DNA of 64,000 nucleotides from Halorarius halobius (GCF_024298865.1 NZ_CP101161.1:2253227-2317226), one strand, 5' to 3'; positions 9,340 to 20,583 are shown, numbered from the stretch's first letter. A program made the numbers and translations. The notes: a model not told the origin generated them from the letters alone.

Positions 9340-9996
9340 ATGCCCTCGACGCTCGTCGCCGCCGCCCTCGCGGCGCTTCTCGCCGCCGCCCTCCTCGGTG
9401 ACGCGTTCGGCCCGCGGTCGGTCGCCGTCGTGGTCGCCGCCGGCGTCGCGCCGGACCTCGATGCGTTCGCCGGCCTCGTCGTCGAGGGGCTCCACAACGC
9501 CCTGTTGCACAACGTGTTCGTCCCAGCGCTCGCGGCCGCTCTCGTCCTCTGGGACACCCGCTACCGCGACGACTCGTGGCTCCGCGGCCGGTACGGCGCG
9601 TGGGGCGTCCGCGTCGCGTGGGTCGCCGTCGCCGCCTACGTCGTCCCCGGCATCCTCCTGGACCTGCTGAACGTCGAGAGCGCCGCGCCCCTCTACCCTG
9701 TCCACGACCGCTTCTACTCCGTCGTCGGCCGGTTCGAAGTGAACAACAAGCAGGGCATCGTGTTCACGTTCATCCAGCCGAACCTCGGCCCCGGTCCGCT
9801 GTTCCCGGGCGCGCGCCGCGGCACCGTCGCCGGCCAGTACGTGGTCCCGACGTTCCTCAACCCGGCCCCCGGCCCGGACCAGGGGCTCGAACGCGTGTTC
9901 TTCGCCGTCGAATCCGGCTGGGAACTGCTCGTGATACTGGCCGGCGTCACCGTCGTCGCCGCGCGGACTCGCCTGCGCTCGTGGGGGGTGGTCTGA
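9340..9996 (+). CDS. Membrane-bound metal-dependent hydrolase-like protein (DUF457/YdjM type), copy 1
   Basis: A 218-residue membrane protein with a short N-terminal hydrophobic stretch, a VAPDLDAFAG acid motif and HNALLHN histidines. This D-x-D and H-x-x-x-H layout is typical of the DUF457/YdjM family of predicted membrane-bound metal-dependent hydrolases. Further hydrophobic segments lie at about residues 85-105 and 195-212, the last near the C-terminus. The enzymatic activity of the family is not established. It abuts the next gene, a paralogue with the same start (MPST) and motifs, with no intergenic bases, so the two form a tandem duplication in one operon. Confidence 0.7.
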   Translation: MPSTLVAAALAALLAAALLGDAFGPRSVAVVVAAGVAPDLDAFAGLVVEGLHNALLHNVFVPALAAALVLWDTRYRDDSWLRGRYGAWGVRVAWVAVAAYVVPGILLDLLNVESAAPLYPVHDRFYSVVGRFEVNNKQGIVFTFIQPNLGPGPLFPGARRGTVAGQYVVPTFLNPAPGPDQGLERVFFAVESGWELLVILAGVTVVAARTRLRSWGVV

Positions 9997-10692
9997 GTGC
10001 CGTCGACGGTCGTCCACGTCGCCGTCGCCCTGCTGGTGGCGGCGGGTCTGCTCGGGAGCGCATACGACCGTCGCGCGCTCGTCGTGGTGGGGGTGGCCGC
10101 GCTCGTTCCCGACCTGGACGTGTTCGCCAGCCTCCTCGTCGAGTCGACGCATCGGGCCGCACTCCACACCCTGTTCGTGCCGCTCGGCGCGACGGCCGCG
10201 GTGTACTACGACACCCGTCTCCGCGACGGGTCGTGGCTCCGTGACCGCTACGGGACGTGGGGCGTACAGGTTGCGTGGGCGTCGGTGGCGGGACTCGCGT
10301 TCGGCGGCATCGGCCTCGACCTGTTCACCGCGCAGGGCGTCAACGTGTTCTACCCCCTCTACGACCAGTTCGTCAGCCTCGACGGGAAAGCCGGCTACTC
10401 CTCGACGCAGGGGGTGTTCCAGACGTTCGTCGAGGTGTCGGACGGCGGCAGTGGTGGGGGCGGCGGTGGCGGCGCACCCAGCGTCGACGTGGGCCAGCGC
10501 GGCTCCACCGACGAGGTCCACGTCGGGAGCGGGGTCGACCCGTCGAAGGGACCCGAACCCGAGGGAGTCAAGCGCGTGTTCCCCGTCGCCTACCGGGGGT
10601 GGCATCTCACTCTGCTGGTCGCCAGCCTGCTGGTCACCTGGGTCCGGCTCCGGCGGACTGAAGGCGCCCCGGGTCCCAGCGACGGGGAGTGA
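9997..10692 (+). CDS. Membrane-bound metal-dependent hydrolase-like protein (DUF457/YdjM type), copy 2
   Basis: A 231-residue paralogue of the preceding gene. It starts with GTG immediately after the upstream TGA. It keeps LVPDLDVFAS but has HRAALHT in place of HNALLHN, and RDGSWLRDRYGTWGVQVAW matches the upstream RDDSWLRGRYGAWGVRVAW. A distinctive glycine run of about nine residues near position 155 starts an insertion before the last membrane helix. The histidine-region change may alter metal binding. It overlaps the acetyltransferase gene by four bases (GTGA). Confidence 0.7.
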   Translation: MPSTVVHVAVALLVAAGLLGSAYDRRALVVVGVAALVPDLDVFASLLVESTHRAALHTLFVPLGATAAVYYDTRLRDGSWLRDRYGTWGVQVAWASVAGLAFGGIGLDLFTAQGVNVFYPLYDQFVSLDGKAGYSSTQGVFQTFVEVSDGGSGGGGGGGAPSVDVGQRGSTDEVHVGSGVDPSKGPEPEGVKRVFPVAYRGWHLTLLVASLLVTWVRLRRTEGAPGPSDGE

Positions 10693-11171
10693 CGACCGTC
10701 CGCCCCTACCGCTCGGCCGACGACGACGCGCTCTGGCGGCTGAAGGCCGCCTTCGAGCGTGAACTCGGCGCGACCGGCGACGACGCGAAGGCCAGCGCCT
10801 ACGACGACAAACTCACCGACGACTACCGCCGTCGGTGGCTCGACTGGGTCGACCGCTGTACCGGCGACGAGGACTGCATCTTCGTCGCACCCGGCGACGA
10901 GGGGCTGGCTGGCTACGTGTTTCTTTTGCCCGAACGGCTCGCGTTCGTGTGGGACGCCGCCGTCGTCAACGAGGTGTTCGTCCGCCCCGCCCAGCGGGGG
11001 ACGGGCGTGGCCGACGCCCTCCTCGAACGGGCGCTCGACCACGCCCGCGAGCAGGCCCTGCCGCTCGACAGGGTGGTGCTGGACGTGGACCGCGAGAACG
11101 AGCGCGCCCGGGCGTTCTACGAGCGCCACGGGTTCGAGGGCTGGGGCGAGATGGTCGCCCGCGACCTGTAG
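10689..11171 (+). CDS. GNAT family N-acetyltransferase
   Basis: A 160-residue acetyltransferase with the GNAT fold. The acetyl-CoA loop is VRPAQRGTGVADALLERAL (R/Q-x-x-G-x-G/A), preceded by VNEVFV, and followed by VVLDVDRENERARAFYERHGF, the usual motif B. The substrate cannot be inferred. The start GTG overlaps the stop of the second DUF457 gene (GTGA), so the three genes are translationally coupled. It is convergent with the next gene with no spacing between stop codons. Confidence 0.85.
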   Translation: MTTVRPYRSADDDALWRLKAAFERELGATGDDAKASAYDDKLTDDYRRRWLDWVDRCTGDEDCIFVAPGDEGLAGYVFLLPERLAFVWDAAVVNEVFVRPAQRGTGVADALLERALDHAREQALPLDRVVLDVDRENERARAFYERHGFEGWGEMVARDL

Positions 11172-11741
11172 CTACAGTCGGTCGGTCGTCGACTGCGGGC
11201 CGCTCTGGCCGGCCGTCAGCCCGGCGACCACGGCTCCGAGCGCGCCGAACAGGACGGGGTAGAGCACGCCCGCCAGCAGGATGCCGGTGATGGGGTCGGG
11301 CGTCACGTTCTCGGTCGCGAACAGGAACACGCAGACGACCGAGAGGACCCCGTAGCCGATGACCGGCGTGGCCCCAGCGACGGCGGTTCGGACGGTGTCG
11401 TCGGTCGCGCCGGAGTACCGCCCGACGGCGAGGCCGGCGATGAACAGCAACACCGGCGGCACGACGTACAGCAGCGGCGTGAAGCCGCCGTCGCCGCCGA
11501 TGGTGTTGGTCGTCCCGCTCACGAACCCGACGTCGAAGTTCGTCGTCGCGAGGTGAGCGTTGTAGAACACCCAGCCGACGATTTTCCACGTCGGGATGTC
11601 CGAGAACTGCGCGAGAAACGAGTTCTCGATGTCACTGCTGGTCAGCACGTAGGTGAACAGGTACGTCAGCACCCACGCGGCGACGCCGGCGACGGCGCCG
11701 ACGCCGAACGGCAACTCCCGCATACTTCTGTCGGTGGACAT
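11172..11741 (-). CDS. Haloarchaeal membrane protein of unknown function
   Basis: A 189-residue protein with about four hydrophobic segments (near 13-33, 87-107, 122-142 and 150-175) and a polar loop of about 50 residues after the first. It resembles conserved haloarchaeal membrane proteins with no known role. The start may be ATG 11741, or the internal ATG encoding MRELPFGVG just before the first helix. Its stop codon is adjacent to that of the GNAT gene on the other strand. Confidence 0.65.
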   Translation of the reverse strand: MSTDRSMRELPFGVGAVAGVAAWVLTYLFTYVLTSSDIENSFLAQFSDIPTWKIVGWVFYNAHLATTNFDVGFVSGTTNTIGGDGGFTPLLYVVPPVLLFIAGLAVGRYSGATDDTVRTAVAGATPVIGYGVLSVVCVFLFATENVTPDPITGILLAGVLYPVLFGALGAVVAGLTAGQSGPQSTTDRL

Positions 11742-11789
11742 GGAACGCGGTTCAGCCGCGACCGGAAAGTAGGTTGTGGCCGACGGCGC

Positions 11790-12392
11790 TCACTCGCGGG
11801 CCGCGGCCCACTCCTCGCGGCCGATTGAGTACCGGACGCTGTCGTAGACGGTGCCGTCCTGCCGGACGCCCCCGTTGCGGAGCTGGCCGTCCCGCTGGCC
11901 GCCGAACCGCTCGACGTATCGCTCGATGGCACGTCTCGATTTCTCGTTGTCGGCGTCGTGCTCGACGACGACGTACGCCAGGTCGAGACGGTCGAACGCG
12001 AGTTCGAGATAGCGGGCCGCGCGCTCGCCGGAGTAGCCGCGGCCCCAGAACCGCGGTCGGAGCCAGATGCCCAGCGTCCCGAGCCGTCGGTCCCAGTCGA
12101 CCTCCAGCGCGGCGGTGCCGGCGAACTCCCCGGCACCGTCCTCGTCGGCCTTCGGTCGGAGCACGTAGTGGGCGGCCTCGCCGTCGTCGTACTGCCCGCC
12201 GGCGTGCTGGACGAACCCCAACGAGTCGTTCGGCGTCTCGTGGGGGTCCCACGTCAGATAGCGGGTCGCCTCGTCGATGCGGTCGGCGCGGTGGCTCGCG
12301 GCCTCGTACATCTCCAGCGGGTCCGTCCGGTCGGGGTGGACCACCTCGTAGCGGAGTCGCTCGGACTCCATCTCGGCGGGGAACAGCGTCAT
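11790..12392 (-). CDS. GNAT family acetyltransferase, RimJ/RimL-like
   Basis: A 200-residue protein of the RimJ/RimL-type acetyltransferase family. It has the entry strand GTAALEVDWDRRLGTLGIWL, the acetyl-CoA loop RPRFWGRGYSGERAARYLEL and the motif YVVVEHDADNEKSRRAIERY. Members acetylate ribosomal protein N-termini, antibiotics or small amines; the substrate here is unknown. It is upstream of the membrane-protein gene on the same strand with 48 bases between. Confidence 0.85.
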   Translation of the reverse strand: MTLFPAEMESERLRYEVVHPDRTDPLEMYEAASHRADRIDEATRYLTWDPHETPNDSLGFVQHAGGQYDDGEAAHYVLRPKADEDGAGEFAGTAALEVDWDRRLGTLGIWLRPRFWGRGYSGERAARYLELAFDRLDLAYVVVEHDADNEKSRRAIERYVERFGGQRDGQLRNGGVRQDGTVYDSVRYSIGREEWAAARE

Positions 12393-12437
12393 GCTCGGGC
12401 GTTCGGTCCGGGGTGGAAAAACCCTTGGCGGCCCGTG

Positions 12438-12884
12438 TCACTCCGGCGCGTCGGTCTCGGCCAGTCCGGTCAGCGAGTCGGGGTCGAGGCGAACGAACTG
12501 GAACGGCACGTCGCGGGTGTCGTGGTCGAACACGTCGAAAAGCGGGATGTGGACTCGGCGAAGTCCCTCCAGCAGTTCGGTGTCGACGGTCTCCTCCCCG
12601 ACGGGGGCGAGCGACCCCGTGGCGACGACGCTCCGCCAGCCGTCGACCGTCTCGCCGTAGACCACGAACGAGGCCGGGCCGTCGAGACGCCCGGCCTTCT
12701 CGCTGTCGGCCGGGGCCGCAAGCCGGAAGTAGAAGCTCCGCGTCTCCGCGTCGAACCCGTACGACACCGGCCGCGACACCGGGGGGTCGTCGCCGGCAGA
12801 AAGCGAGATGACACCCGTGCCGCCGGTGCCCAGGAACTCGGTGATGGCGTCGCCGTCGAGTGCGACCGGGGATGTCTCGTCCAT
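12438..12884 (-). CDS. Pyridoxamine 5'-phosphate oxidase-like FMN-binding split-barrel protein
   Basis: A 148-residue protein matching the split-barrel flavin family common in haloarchaea. It has a short helix (DGDAITEFLGTGGTGVISL), the strand VSRPVSYGFD, then FYFRLAAPADSEKAGRL, and a strand with VVYGETVDGWRSVVATGSL. These are the places where FMN phosphate and isoalloxazine usually bind. Members reduce or bind flavins, F420 or haem; this one cannot be assigned. ATG 12884 is used because homologous sequence begins there; the longer open frame upstream is arginine-rich noise. It lies 45 bases upstream of the GNAT gene on the same strand. Confidence 0.8.
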   Translation of the reverse strand: MDETSPVALDGDAITEFLGTGGTGVISLSAGDDPPVSRPVSYGFDAETRSFYFRLAAPADSEKAGRLDGPASFVVYGETVDGWRSVVATGSLAPVGEETVDTELLEGLRRVHIPLFDVFDHDTRDVPFQFVRLDPDSLTGLAETDAPE

Positions 12885-13019
12885 GGGGCTCAGTAGCACG
12901 TCACGGCGCAAAAGTCTGTGCGTCGGCGGCGTGCCGACGGCCGACTGGCCGGGGCTGCTAGTCTCGCATCTCGGGATTCGGTAGCCGGCTATATTCGGGT
13001 GGTCGTCGTCCGTTCGGGT

Positions 13020-13421
13020 ATGACCGACGGACTTCGACGCTACGGCGCGGGCGCTGGCATCCCACTGGGCGCCGGCATCGGCGCGACGGCGGCGGTCGTC
13101 GCGGGACTGAGCGGTGAGTTGGCCCTCGTGGCCGGGTTCGGCGTGGTCGGCGGCCTCCTCGTCGGCGGCCTCGCGGGGGGGTACGCCGACGAGAACCGCG
13201 GCGACGACGGATGGGAACTCCGTCTGCTGGCGGTGGCGGTGCTGTTCAGCCTCCTCGTCGGGGGCGTGCTCGGCGCGCTGACCGCGTGGACGGTGGACGC
13301 CGCCGTCCCCGTCGGCTACGCCGTCGGGAGTGCCGCAGGCGGGCTGTTCGGACTCCTGCTGTCGGGGGTCCTCCTCGCGGCCGCGCGCTCCGAGGAGTCG
13401 GGCGGACCGGCCGCGGCCTGA
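13020..13421 (+). CDS. Small glycine-rich haloarchaeal membrane protein
   Basis: A 133-residue protein with about four hydrophobic, glycine- and alanine-rich segments and one charged loop (GYADENRGDDGWELR) in the middle, giving a two-plus-two hairpin arrangement. Glycine-zipper-like spacing (GAGAGIPLGAGIGA) suggests tight helix packing. No family function is recognised. ATG 13020 sits just before the first hydrophobic stretch. The rfcL gene follows 58 bases downstream. Confidence 0.55.
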   Translation: MTDGLRRYGAGAGIPLGAGIGATAAVVAGLSGELALVAGFGVVGGLLVGGLAGGYADENRGDDGWELRLLAVAVLFSLLVGGVLGALTAWTVDAAVPVGYAVGSAAGGLFGLLLSGVLLAAARSEESGGPAAA

Positions 13422-13479
13422 CTCGTGGTCGGCCGTCGCTCCGCAACCACTAAACGCCGGTCGCGCTTCCCTTCCGGTA

Positions 13480-14967
13480 ATGGACTGGACGGAGAAGTAC
13501 CGGCCAACGACGCTCTCCGAGGTGCGGGGCAACGACAAGGCCCGCGACCAACTGAAGGAGTGGGCCGAGACGTGGGACGACCACCGCGAGGCCGTCGTCG
13601 TCTACGGGTCGCCCGGCGTCGGGAAGACCTCGGCGGCCCACGCGCTCGCCAACGACATGGGGTGGCCGGTCATCGAACTCAACGCCTCGGACTCCCGGAC
13701 TGCCGACGTCATCGAACGGGTCGCGGGCGAGGCCGCCAAGTCGGGGACGCTCACGCAGGCCGTCGAAGGGGAGCCGGGCCGCCGTCTCGTCATCATGGAC
13801 GAGGCCGACAATATCCACGGCACCTACGACCGCGGCGGCGCCCGCGCGGTCACCTCCCTCGTCAAGGAGGCCAGCCAGCCGATGGTGCTCATCGCCAACG
13901 ACTACTACGAGATGTCGCGTGGCCTCCGGAACGCCTGTCGGGAAATCGAGTTCCGCGACGTCTCGGCGCGCTCCATCGTCCCCGTCCTCCGTGACCTCTG
14001 CCGGAAGGAGGGAATCGCGTTCGACGAGGACGCTCTGCAGGCCATCGCCGACGGGAACGACGGCGACCTGCGGGGCGCGGTGAAGGACCTGCAGGCGGTC
14101 GCGAACGGCAAGGACCGCGTCGACGTCGAGGACGTGACTACGGGCGACCGCGACCGCACCAAGGGCGTGTTCGACTTCCTCGACGCCGTCCTCAAGGAGG
14201 AGGACCCCCAGGACGCGCTCCAGTTGACGTACGACGTCGACGAGACGCCCGACGACCTCCTGCTGTGGATAGAGGACAAGGCGCCGAAGGTGTACGAGGG
14301 CGACGAACTCGCCCGCGCGTACCGCCACATCTCGAAGGCCGACCGCTGGCTCGGCCGGGTGCGCGCGACCCAGAACTACTCCTACTGGCGGTACGCGACC
14401 GACAACATCGCGGCCGGCGTCGCGGCCGCCCGCGACACGAAACGCGGCGGCTGGACCCGCTACGGCGGTGCACCCTACCGGTCGACGAAGGACTCCACCC
14501 GGGACTACGTCGCCCGACAGATAGCCGAGACGGCTGGCTGTTCGACCGCCACCGCCCGGCGGGAAATCGTCCCCTATCTCGCGGTGATGACCCACCACTG
14601 CAAGAACCGCGAGCTGACGGTCAGGATGACCGCGCGCTACGACCTCGATGCCGACCACGTCGCGTTCGTCACCGGGTCGGGGAAGTCGACGAACAAGGTG
14701 CAGTCCATCGTCGAAGATGCCGAAGAACTCCGGGAGCAGGCGGCCGTCGACAACGCGGGCGACGCGTTCCTCGAACGGGTCGAGGAGGAGGCCGCCGAGA
14801 GCGACGACGGGGAGGGCGACCCGGCCGCGGACGGCGACGAGGAGAGCGGCCCCCAGCAGGCGACGCTCGGTGGTGGCGGCTCGGCCGACGGCGACGACGC
14901 GGAGCAGTCGAAGGAGGAGGCCGCCGCGGAGGACGACAGTCAGTCCGGGCTGTCGGACTTCATGTAG
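13480..14967 (+). CDS. rfcL: Replication factor C large subunit
   Basis: A 495-residue AAA+ ATPase that, with the small RFC subunit, loads the PCNA sliding clamp at primer ends during replication. Visible features: MDWTEKYRPTTLSEVRGN, Walker A GSPGVGKT (43-50), Walker B VIMDEAD, a sensor region IANDYYEMS, and the archaeal RfcL collar domain. The last 60 residues are acidic and low-complexity and end in QSGLSDFM, which fits a PCNA-interacting (PIP) box at the C-terminus. ATG 13480 is chosen because the conserved RfcL start lies there. The gene is convergent with the ABC transporter operon, with no bases between stops. Confidence 0.95.
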   Translation: MDWTEKYRPTTLSEVRGNDKARDQLKEWAETWDDHREAVVVYGSPGVGKTSAAHALANDMGWPVIELNASDSRTADVIERVAGEAAKSGTLTQAVEGEPGRRLVIMDEADNIHGTYDRGGARAVTSLVKEASQPMVLIANDYYEMSRGLRNACREIEFRDVSARSIVPVLRDLCRKEGIAFDEDALQAIADGNDGDLRGAVKDLQAVANGKDRVDVEDVTTGDRDRTKGVFDFLDAVLKEEDPQDALQLTYDVDETPDDLLLWIEDKAPKVYEGDELARAYRHISKADRWLGRVRATQNYSYWRYATDNIAAGVAAARDTKRGGWTRYGGAPYRSTKDSTRDYVARQIAETAGCSTATARREIVPYLAVMTHHCKNRELTVRMTARYDLDADHVAFVTGSGKSTNKVQSIVEDAEELREQAAVDNAGDAFLERVEEEAAESDDGEGDPAADGDEESGPQQATLGGGGSADGDDAEQSKEEAAAEDDSQSGLSDFM

Positions 14968-15912
14968 TCACCGGCGGTTCGTCTGCCCCAGCCCCGGGAT
15001 GGAGACGACCCGCTCGAACGCGCTCATCAGCGCCGACGCCGTCAGCACCATCCCGAGGTAGACGAGCGCCGCCAGCACCAGCAACTCGAAGTAGCGGAAG
15101 TTGTTGCTGGCGATGGCCTGCGTCCGGTAGTACAGTTCGGGGACGGTGATGAACGCCGCCAGCGAACTGTACTTGATGAGGTAGACGAGTTCGTTCGACC
15201 AGCCGGGAATCGCGTACCGCAACCCCTGCGGGAGCACGACGTACCGGATGGTGTCGAGTTGTGAGAGGCCGATGGCCCGGCCCGCCGTGAGTTGGCCCTC
15301 CTGTACCGACAGCAGCGCCGAGCGGATGTACTCCGCCTGGTAGGCGGCGCTGTTGATGGTGAACCCGATGAGCGCGACGATGACGGCCTGTCCGGGGATG
15401 AACCCGCCGCCGACGAACGGCAACCCGCGGATGGTCGCCGACAGCGACAGCCCGAAGTAGAGGACGAAAAGCTGTGCGAGAAGCGGCGTCCCGCGGAGGA
15501 GTTCGGTGTACGCGAGCGCGACGCCCGAGACGACGCGGCCGCCGTACACCCGCGCCACCGACAGCGGCACCGCGATGACCAGTCCCAGCAGGATGGAGAC
15601 GACGGTCAACACGACGGTCAACCACGCGCCGCTGGCGGCGGCGGGCATCGACGACGCGGCGACGGCCAGAAACGAGCAGAAGCCGCCGACGGGGGTGCCC
15701 GCGTACTGGCCGGCCAGCGCCTCGAACGCCCCGACGGGCGCGAACGGCGCGCTCGGGGACATCCCGAGCAGGTCCGCGACGTACCACTCGTAGAGCCACC
15801 GCACGACGAAGTAGCCCCAGAACAGGACGGCGGCGACGTACGTGAGCATCTGTCCGCCCGTGAGGTCGGCCGCCGTGTCCGGTTCGAGGACGCTCGCGGT
15901 GCGTTCGCTCAT
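14968..15912 (-). CDS. Polar amino acid ABC transporter permease
   Basis: A 314-residue inner-membrane permease of the His/Glu/Gln family. About five or six membrane helices are visible, with the EAA loop region YIRSALLSVQEGQLTAGRAIGL, where coupling helices meet the ATPase. A long N-terminal extension of about 100 residues precedes the core, more than in the partner permease. It is the last gene of a four-gene operon (binding protein, permease, ATPase, permease). Its ATG overlaps the ATPase stop (ATGA). The two different permeases probably form a heterodimer. Confidence 0.9.
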   Translation of the reverse strand: MSERTASVLEPDTAADLTGGQMLTYVAAVLFWGYFVVRWLYEWYVADLLGMSPSAPFAPVGAFEALAGQYAGTPVGGFCSFLAVAASSMPAAASGAWLTVVLTVVSILLGLVIAVPLSVARVYGGRVVSGVALAYTELLRGTPLLAQLFVLYFGLSLSATIRGLPFVGGGFIPGQAVIVALIGFTINSAAYQAEYIRSALLSVQEGQLTAGRAIGLSQLDTIRYVVLPQGLRYAIPGWSNELVYLIKYSSLAAFITVPELYYRTQAIASNNFRYFELLVLAALVYLGMVLTASALMSAFERVVSIPGLGQTNRR

Positions 15913-16652
15913 CGGTTCCCGCCGTGGACCTCCGTCAGCCGACTGAGGAACTCGGCCGTACGGTCGTTCTCGGGCGATTCGAACAGCTGTTCGGGCGGGC
16001 CGCGCTCGACGACGCGGCCGCGGTCGAGGAACGACAGCGTCGTCGCCGTCGAGCGGGCGAAGCCCATCTCGTGGGTGACGACGAGCATCGTCATCCCCTC
16101 GCTGGCGAGGTCACGCATCACCTCGACCACCTCCCCGATGAGTTCGGGGTCGAGCGCGCTCGTCGGCTCGTCGAACAGCATCAACTCGGGGTCCATCGCC
16201 AGCGCACGGGCGATGCCGACGCGCTGTTTCTGCCCGCCCGATAGCTCCGCCGGGTAGGAGTCGGCCTGGTCGGCAAGTCCCACCCGGTCGAGGTGGTCCA
16301 TCGCGTCCGCCGCGGCGGCCTCCTTGTCCATTCCGCGGACGCGCCGGAGGCCGAGCGTCACGTTCTCCAGCGCCGTGAGGTGGGCGAACAGGTTGAAGTC
16401 CTGGAACACCATCCCGACCTGCCGCCGCAGGTCGTTGACGTTGCGGTCGTAGATGGAGTCGCCGTCCAGCAGGATGTCGCCGCTGTCGATGTCGGTCAGC
16501 CGGTTCACACACCGGAGCATCGTCGACTTCCCCGACCCGGAGGGACCGATGACCACCTCGACGTCCTGTCGGTCCATCTCGAAGGAGATGCCCCGAAGCA
16601 CCTCCTCGTCGCCGTACGACTGGTGGACCTCCTCGAACTCAAGCAGGCTCAC
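15909..16652 (-). CDS. Polar amino acid ABC transporter ATP-binding protein
   Basis: A 247-residue ABC ATPase with Walker A GPSGSGKST, Q-loop VFQDFNLFAHL, signature LSGGQKQR, Walker B LMLFDEPTSALDPE and the switch His in VVTHEMGFA. These match GlnQ/HisP-type ATPases that drive import of polar amino acids. The start is GTG 16652, within GTGA overlapping the stop of the upstream permease; the larger open frame upstream is antisense-like and not part of the protein. It energises the two permeases on either side. Confidence 0.9.
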   Translation of the reverse strand: MSLLEFEEVHQSYGDEEVLRGISFEMDRQDVEVVIGPSGSGKSTMLRCVNRLTDIDSGDILLDGDSIYDRNVNDLRRQVGMVFQDFNLFAHLTALENVTLGLRRVRGMDKEAAAADAMDHLDRVGLADQADSYPAELSGGQKQRVGIARALAMDPELMLFDEPTSALDPELIGEVVEVMRDLASEGMTMLVVTHEMGFARSTATTLSFLDRGRVVERGPPEQLFESPENDRTAEFLSRLTEVHGGNR

Positions 16653-17329
16653 CGGCTCCCACCTCCGGGCACCGAGAAGACGCTCCCGGCGTAGTCGAGC
16701 GACCGGTTCGTCAGCATCGTCAACACGAAGTAGACGGCGCTGACCGCGAGGAATATCTCGAGAACTGCGGTGTTGCCCGCCTCCGTGAGATACAGGTTCG
16801 TCCCCCGCGTCAGCAGTTCGCCGAGGCCGATGGCGTACGCGACGGAGGTGTCCTTGAGGACGATGGTGAACTCGTTTTGGAACCCCGGAATCGACCGCCT
16901 GAGCGCCTGCGGCACGATGACGTGCTGGATGGACTCCCGCTTCGAGAGCCCCACCGAGCGGGCGGCCTCCATCTGGCCTTCGCTCACCGACTGGAGCGTG
17001 CCGCGGAATATCTGCGATTGGTAGGCCGCACTTCGCAGTCCCAGCCCCAGCGTCGCCGCGGCGAACGCCGTGAGATTCAGCGGGAACACGAAGAACATGA
17101 ACGCGAGGATGACGACGATTGGCGTCCCCCGGAACACGACACCGACCCGCTGGACGAGCCGACGGGTCCACCCGTCGCCGTACACCTCGACGATACCCGC
17201 CGGGAGGCCGACGATGAAGCCGAGCAGGATGCTCGCCACCGTCAGCCCGATGGTGACGAGCACGCCGCCGAGCAGATACCCCTGATTGGCGAGGATGAAC
17301 TCCCAGGGGCCCGCCTGCAACGGGAGCAT
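16649..17329 (-). CDS. Polar amino acid ABC transporter permease
   Basis: A 226-residue permease of the same family, with about five helices and the EAA-type loop FRGTLQSVSEGQMEAARSVG. It pairs with the longer permease encoded two genes downstream. ATG 17329 shares one base with the TGA of the binding-protein gene (TGATG), so coupling is likely; a GTG 15 bases upstream would add five residues. It overlaps the ATPase start by four bases. Confidence 0.9.
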   Translation of the reverse strand: MLPLQAGPWEFILANQGYLLGGVLVTIGLTVASILLGFIVGLPAGIVEVYGDGWTRRLVQRVGVVFRGTPIVVILAFMFFVFPLNLTAFAAATLGLGLRSAAYQSQIFRGTLQSVSEGQMEAARSVGLSKRESIQHVIVPQALRRSIPGFQNEFTIVLKDTSVAYAIGLGELLTRGTNLYLTEAGNTAVLEIFLAVSAVYFVLTMLTNRSLDYAGSVFSVPGGGSR

Positions 17330-18114
17330 CAGCCGCTGAACCACTCGTTGCGCAGTTCCTCGTAGGTGCCGTTGTCACGGACCGCCTGGAGGCCGGCGTT
17401 GACCGCCTCCGTCCGGTCGTCGTCGTCCGTGCGGAAGCCGAAGCCGTACTGCTCGCCCGTCTCGTAGACGAACGCCACCGTCACCGGACGCTGGTCCGCG
17501 AACGTCGCCCCGACGGGCTCGTCGACGACGACGGCGTCGATGTTGCCGTTCTGGAGGTCCTCGACGGCCAGCACGTAGTTGTCGTAGGAGTTGTAGTTCG
17601 ACTCCTCCAGTTTCCCCTCCTCGATGAGCTGGCTCTGGATGACCGTCTCGCCCGTGGTGCCGGACTGGGCGCCGACGGGGTGGCCCGACAGGTCGTCGAG
17701 GCTCGACGGCGAGAACTCGCCGTCCTCGCGGACGATGACCGACTGGTTCGCCGAGTAGTACGGGTCCGAGAAGTCGATGGTCTCGTCCCGCTCGTCGGTG
17801 ATGGTCATCGCCGCCGCTATCATGTCTATCTTGTCCGACGTGAGCGCCTGGATGAGCGAGTCGAACTCGAACGTCTGCCACTCCCCGAGTTCGTAGTCGG
17901 TCTCCGCGACCACGGCCTCGACGAGGTCGATGTCGAAGCCGACGAGTTCGCCGCCGTCGCGGAACTCGAACGGCTGGAACCCGGGTGCGGTGCCGGGCGT
18001 GATGGTACCCGACCCGCCGCCGGTGATGCTGGTACAGCCTGCGAGTGCTACGGTCGTCCCCGCGCCGAGCGCGGAGAGGTACGCGCGACGGTCCATCGAG
18101 TAGTTGCGTGCCAT
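17329..18114 (-). CDS. Extracellular amino acid-binding lipoprotein (family 3)
   Basis: A 261-residue substrate-binding protein. The start DRRAYLSALGAG is a Tat-type twin-arginine signal, and LAGC near residue 27 is a lipobox, so the mature protein is probably exported folded and anchored by lipid. The body has the two-lobe family 3 pattern: FEFRDGGELVGFDIDLV, QALTSDKIDMIAAAMTIT, SDPYYSANQSVIV and VVDEPVGATF. The ligand is a polar amino acid that cannot be specified. A TATA-like TTAAAAC lies about 28 bases upstream. It is the first gene of the ABC operon. Confidence 0.9.
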   Translation of the reverse strand: MARNYSMDRRAYLSALGAGTTVALAGCTSITGGGSGTITPGTAPGFQPFEFRDGGELVGFDIDLVEAVVAETDYELGEWQTFEFDSLIQALTSDKIDMIAAAMTITDERDETIDFSDPYYSANQSVIVREDGEFSPSSLDDLSGHPVGAQSGTTGETVIQSQLIEEGKLEESNYNSYDNYVLAVEDLQNGNIDAVVVDEPVGATFADQRPVTVAFVYETGEQYGFGFRTDDDDRTEAVNAGLQAVRDNGTYEELRNEWFSG

Positions 18115-18213
18115 ACTGTGGCAATCGGCAGAACCGTGTTTTAACGTTTCGACGCGGAAACGCCGGAAGGTACAGCGAAATCGAACACGCCCAGCGACGA
18201 CTGGTCGATTCGG

Positions 18214-20457
<2,244 letters not shown>

Positions 20458-20541
20458 GCCGGATGACCCGCTCCGGCGACCAAAAAGCTATCCGAACGAC
20501 GGGGTATCGCCGTATCACGCCGGGGCCGAACGACCGCGCGA

Positions 20542-20557
20542 AACTGTGCCAACAGTT
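20542..20557. promoter_or_regulatory. Inverted repeat in the maeB / CPBP-like divergent promoter region
   Basis: AACTGT-gcca-ACAGTT has perfect six-base arms. It lies 27 bases before the ATG at 20,584, at the expected TATA position of that gene, and 85 bases before the maeB start. It is a candidate repressor site; no regulator is known. Confidence 0.35.
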
Positions 20558-20583
20558 AACATGAAAGGGCACGCGCCCCGGGT

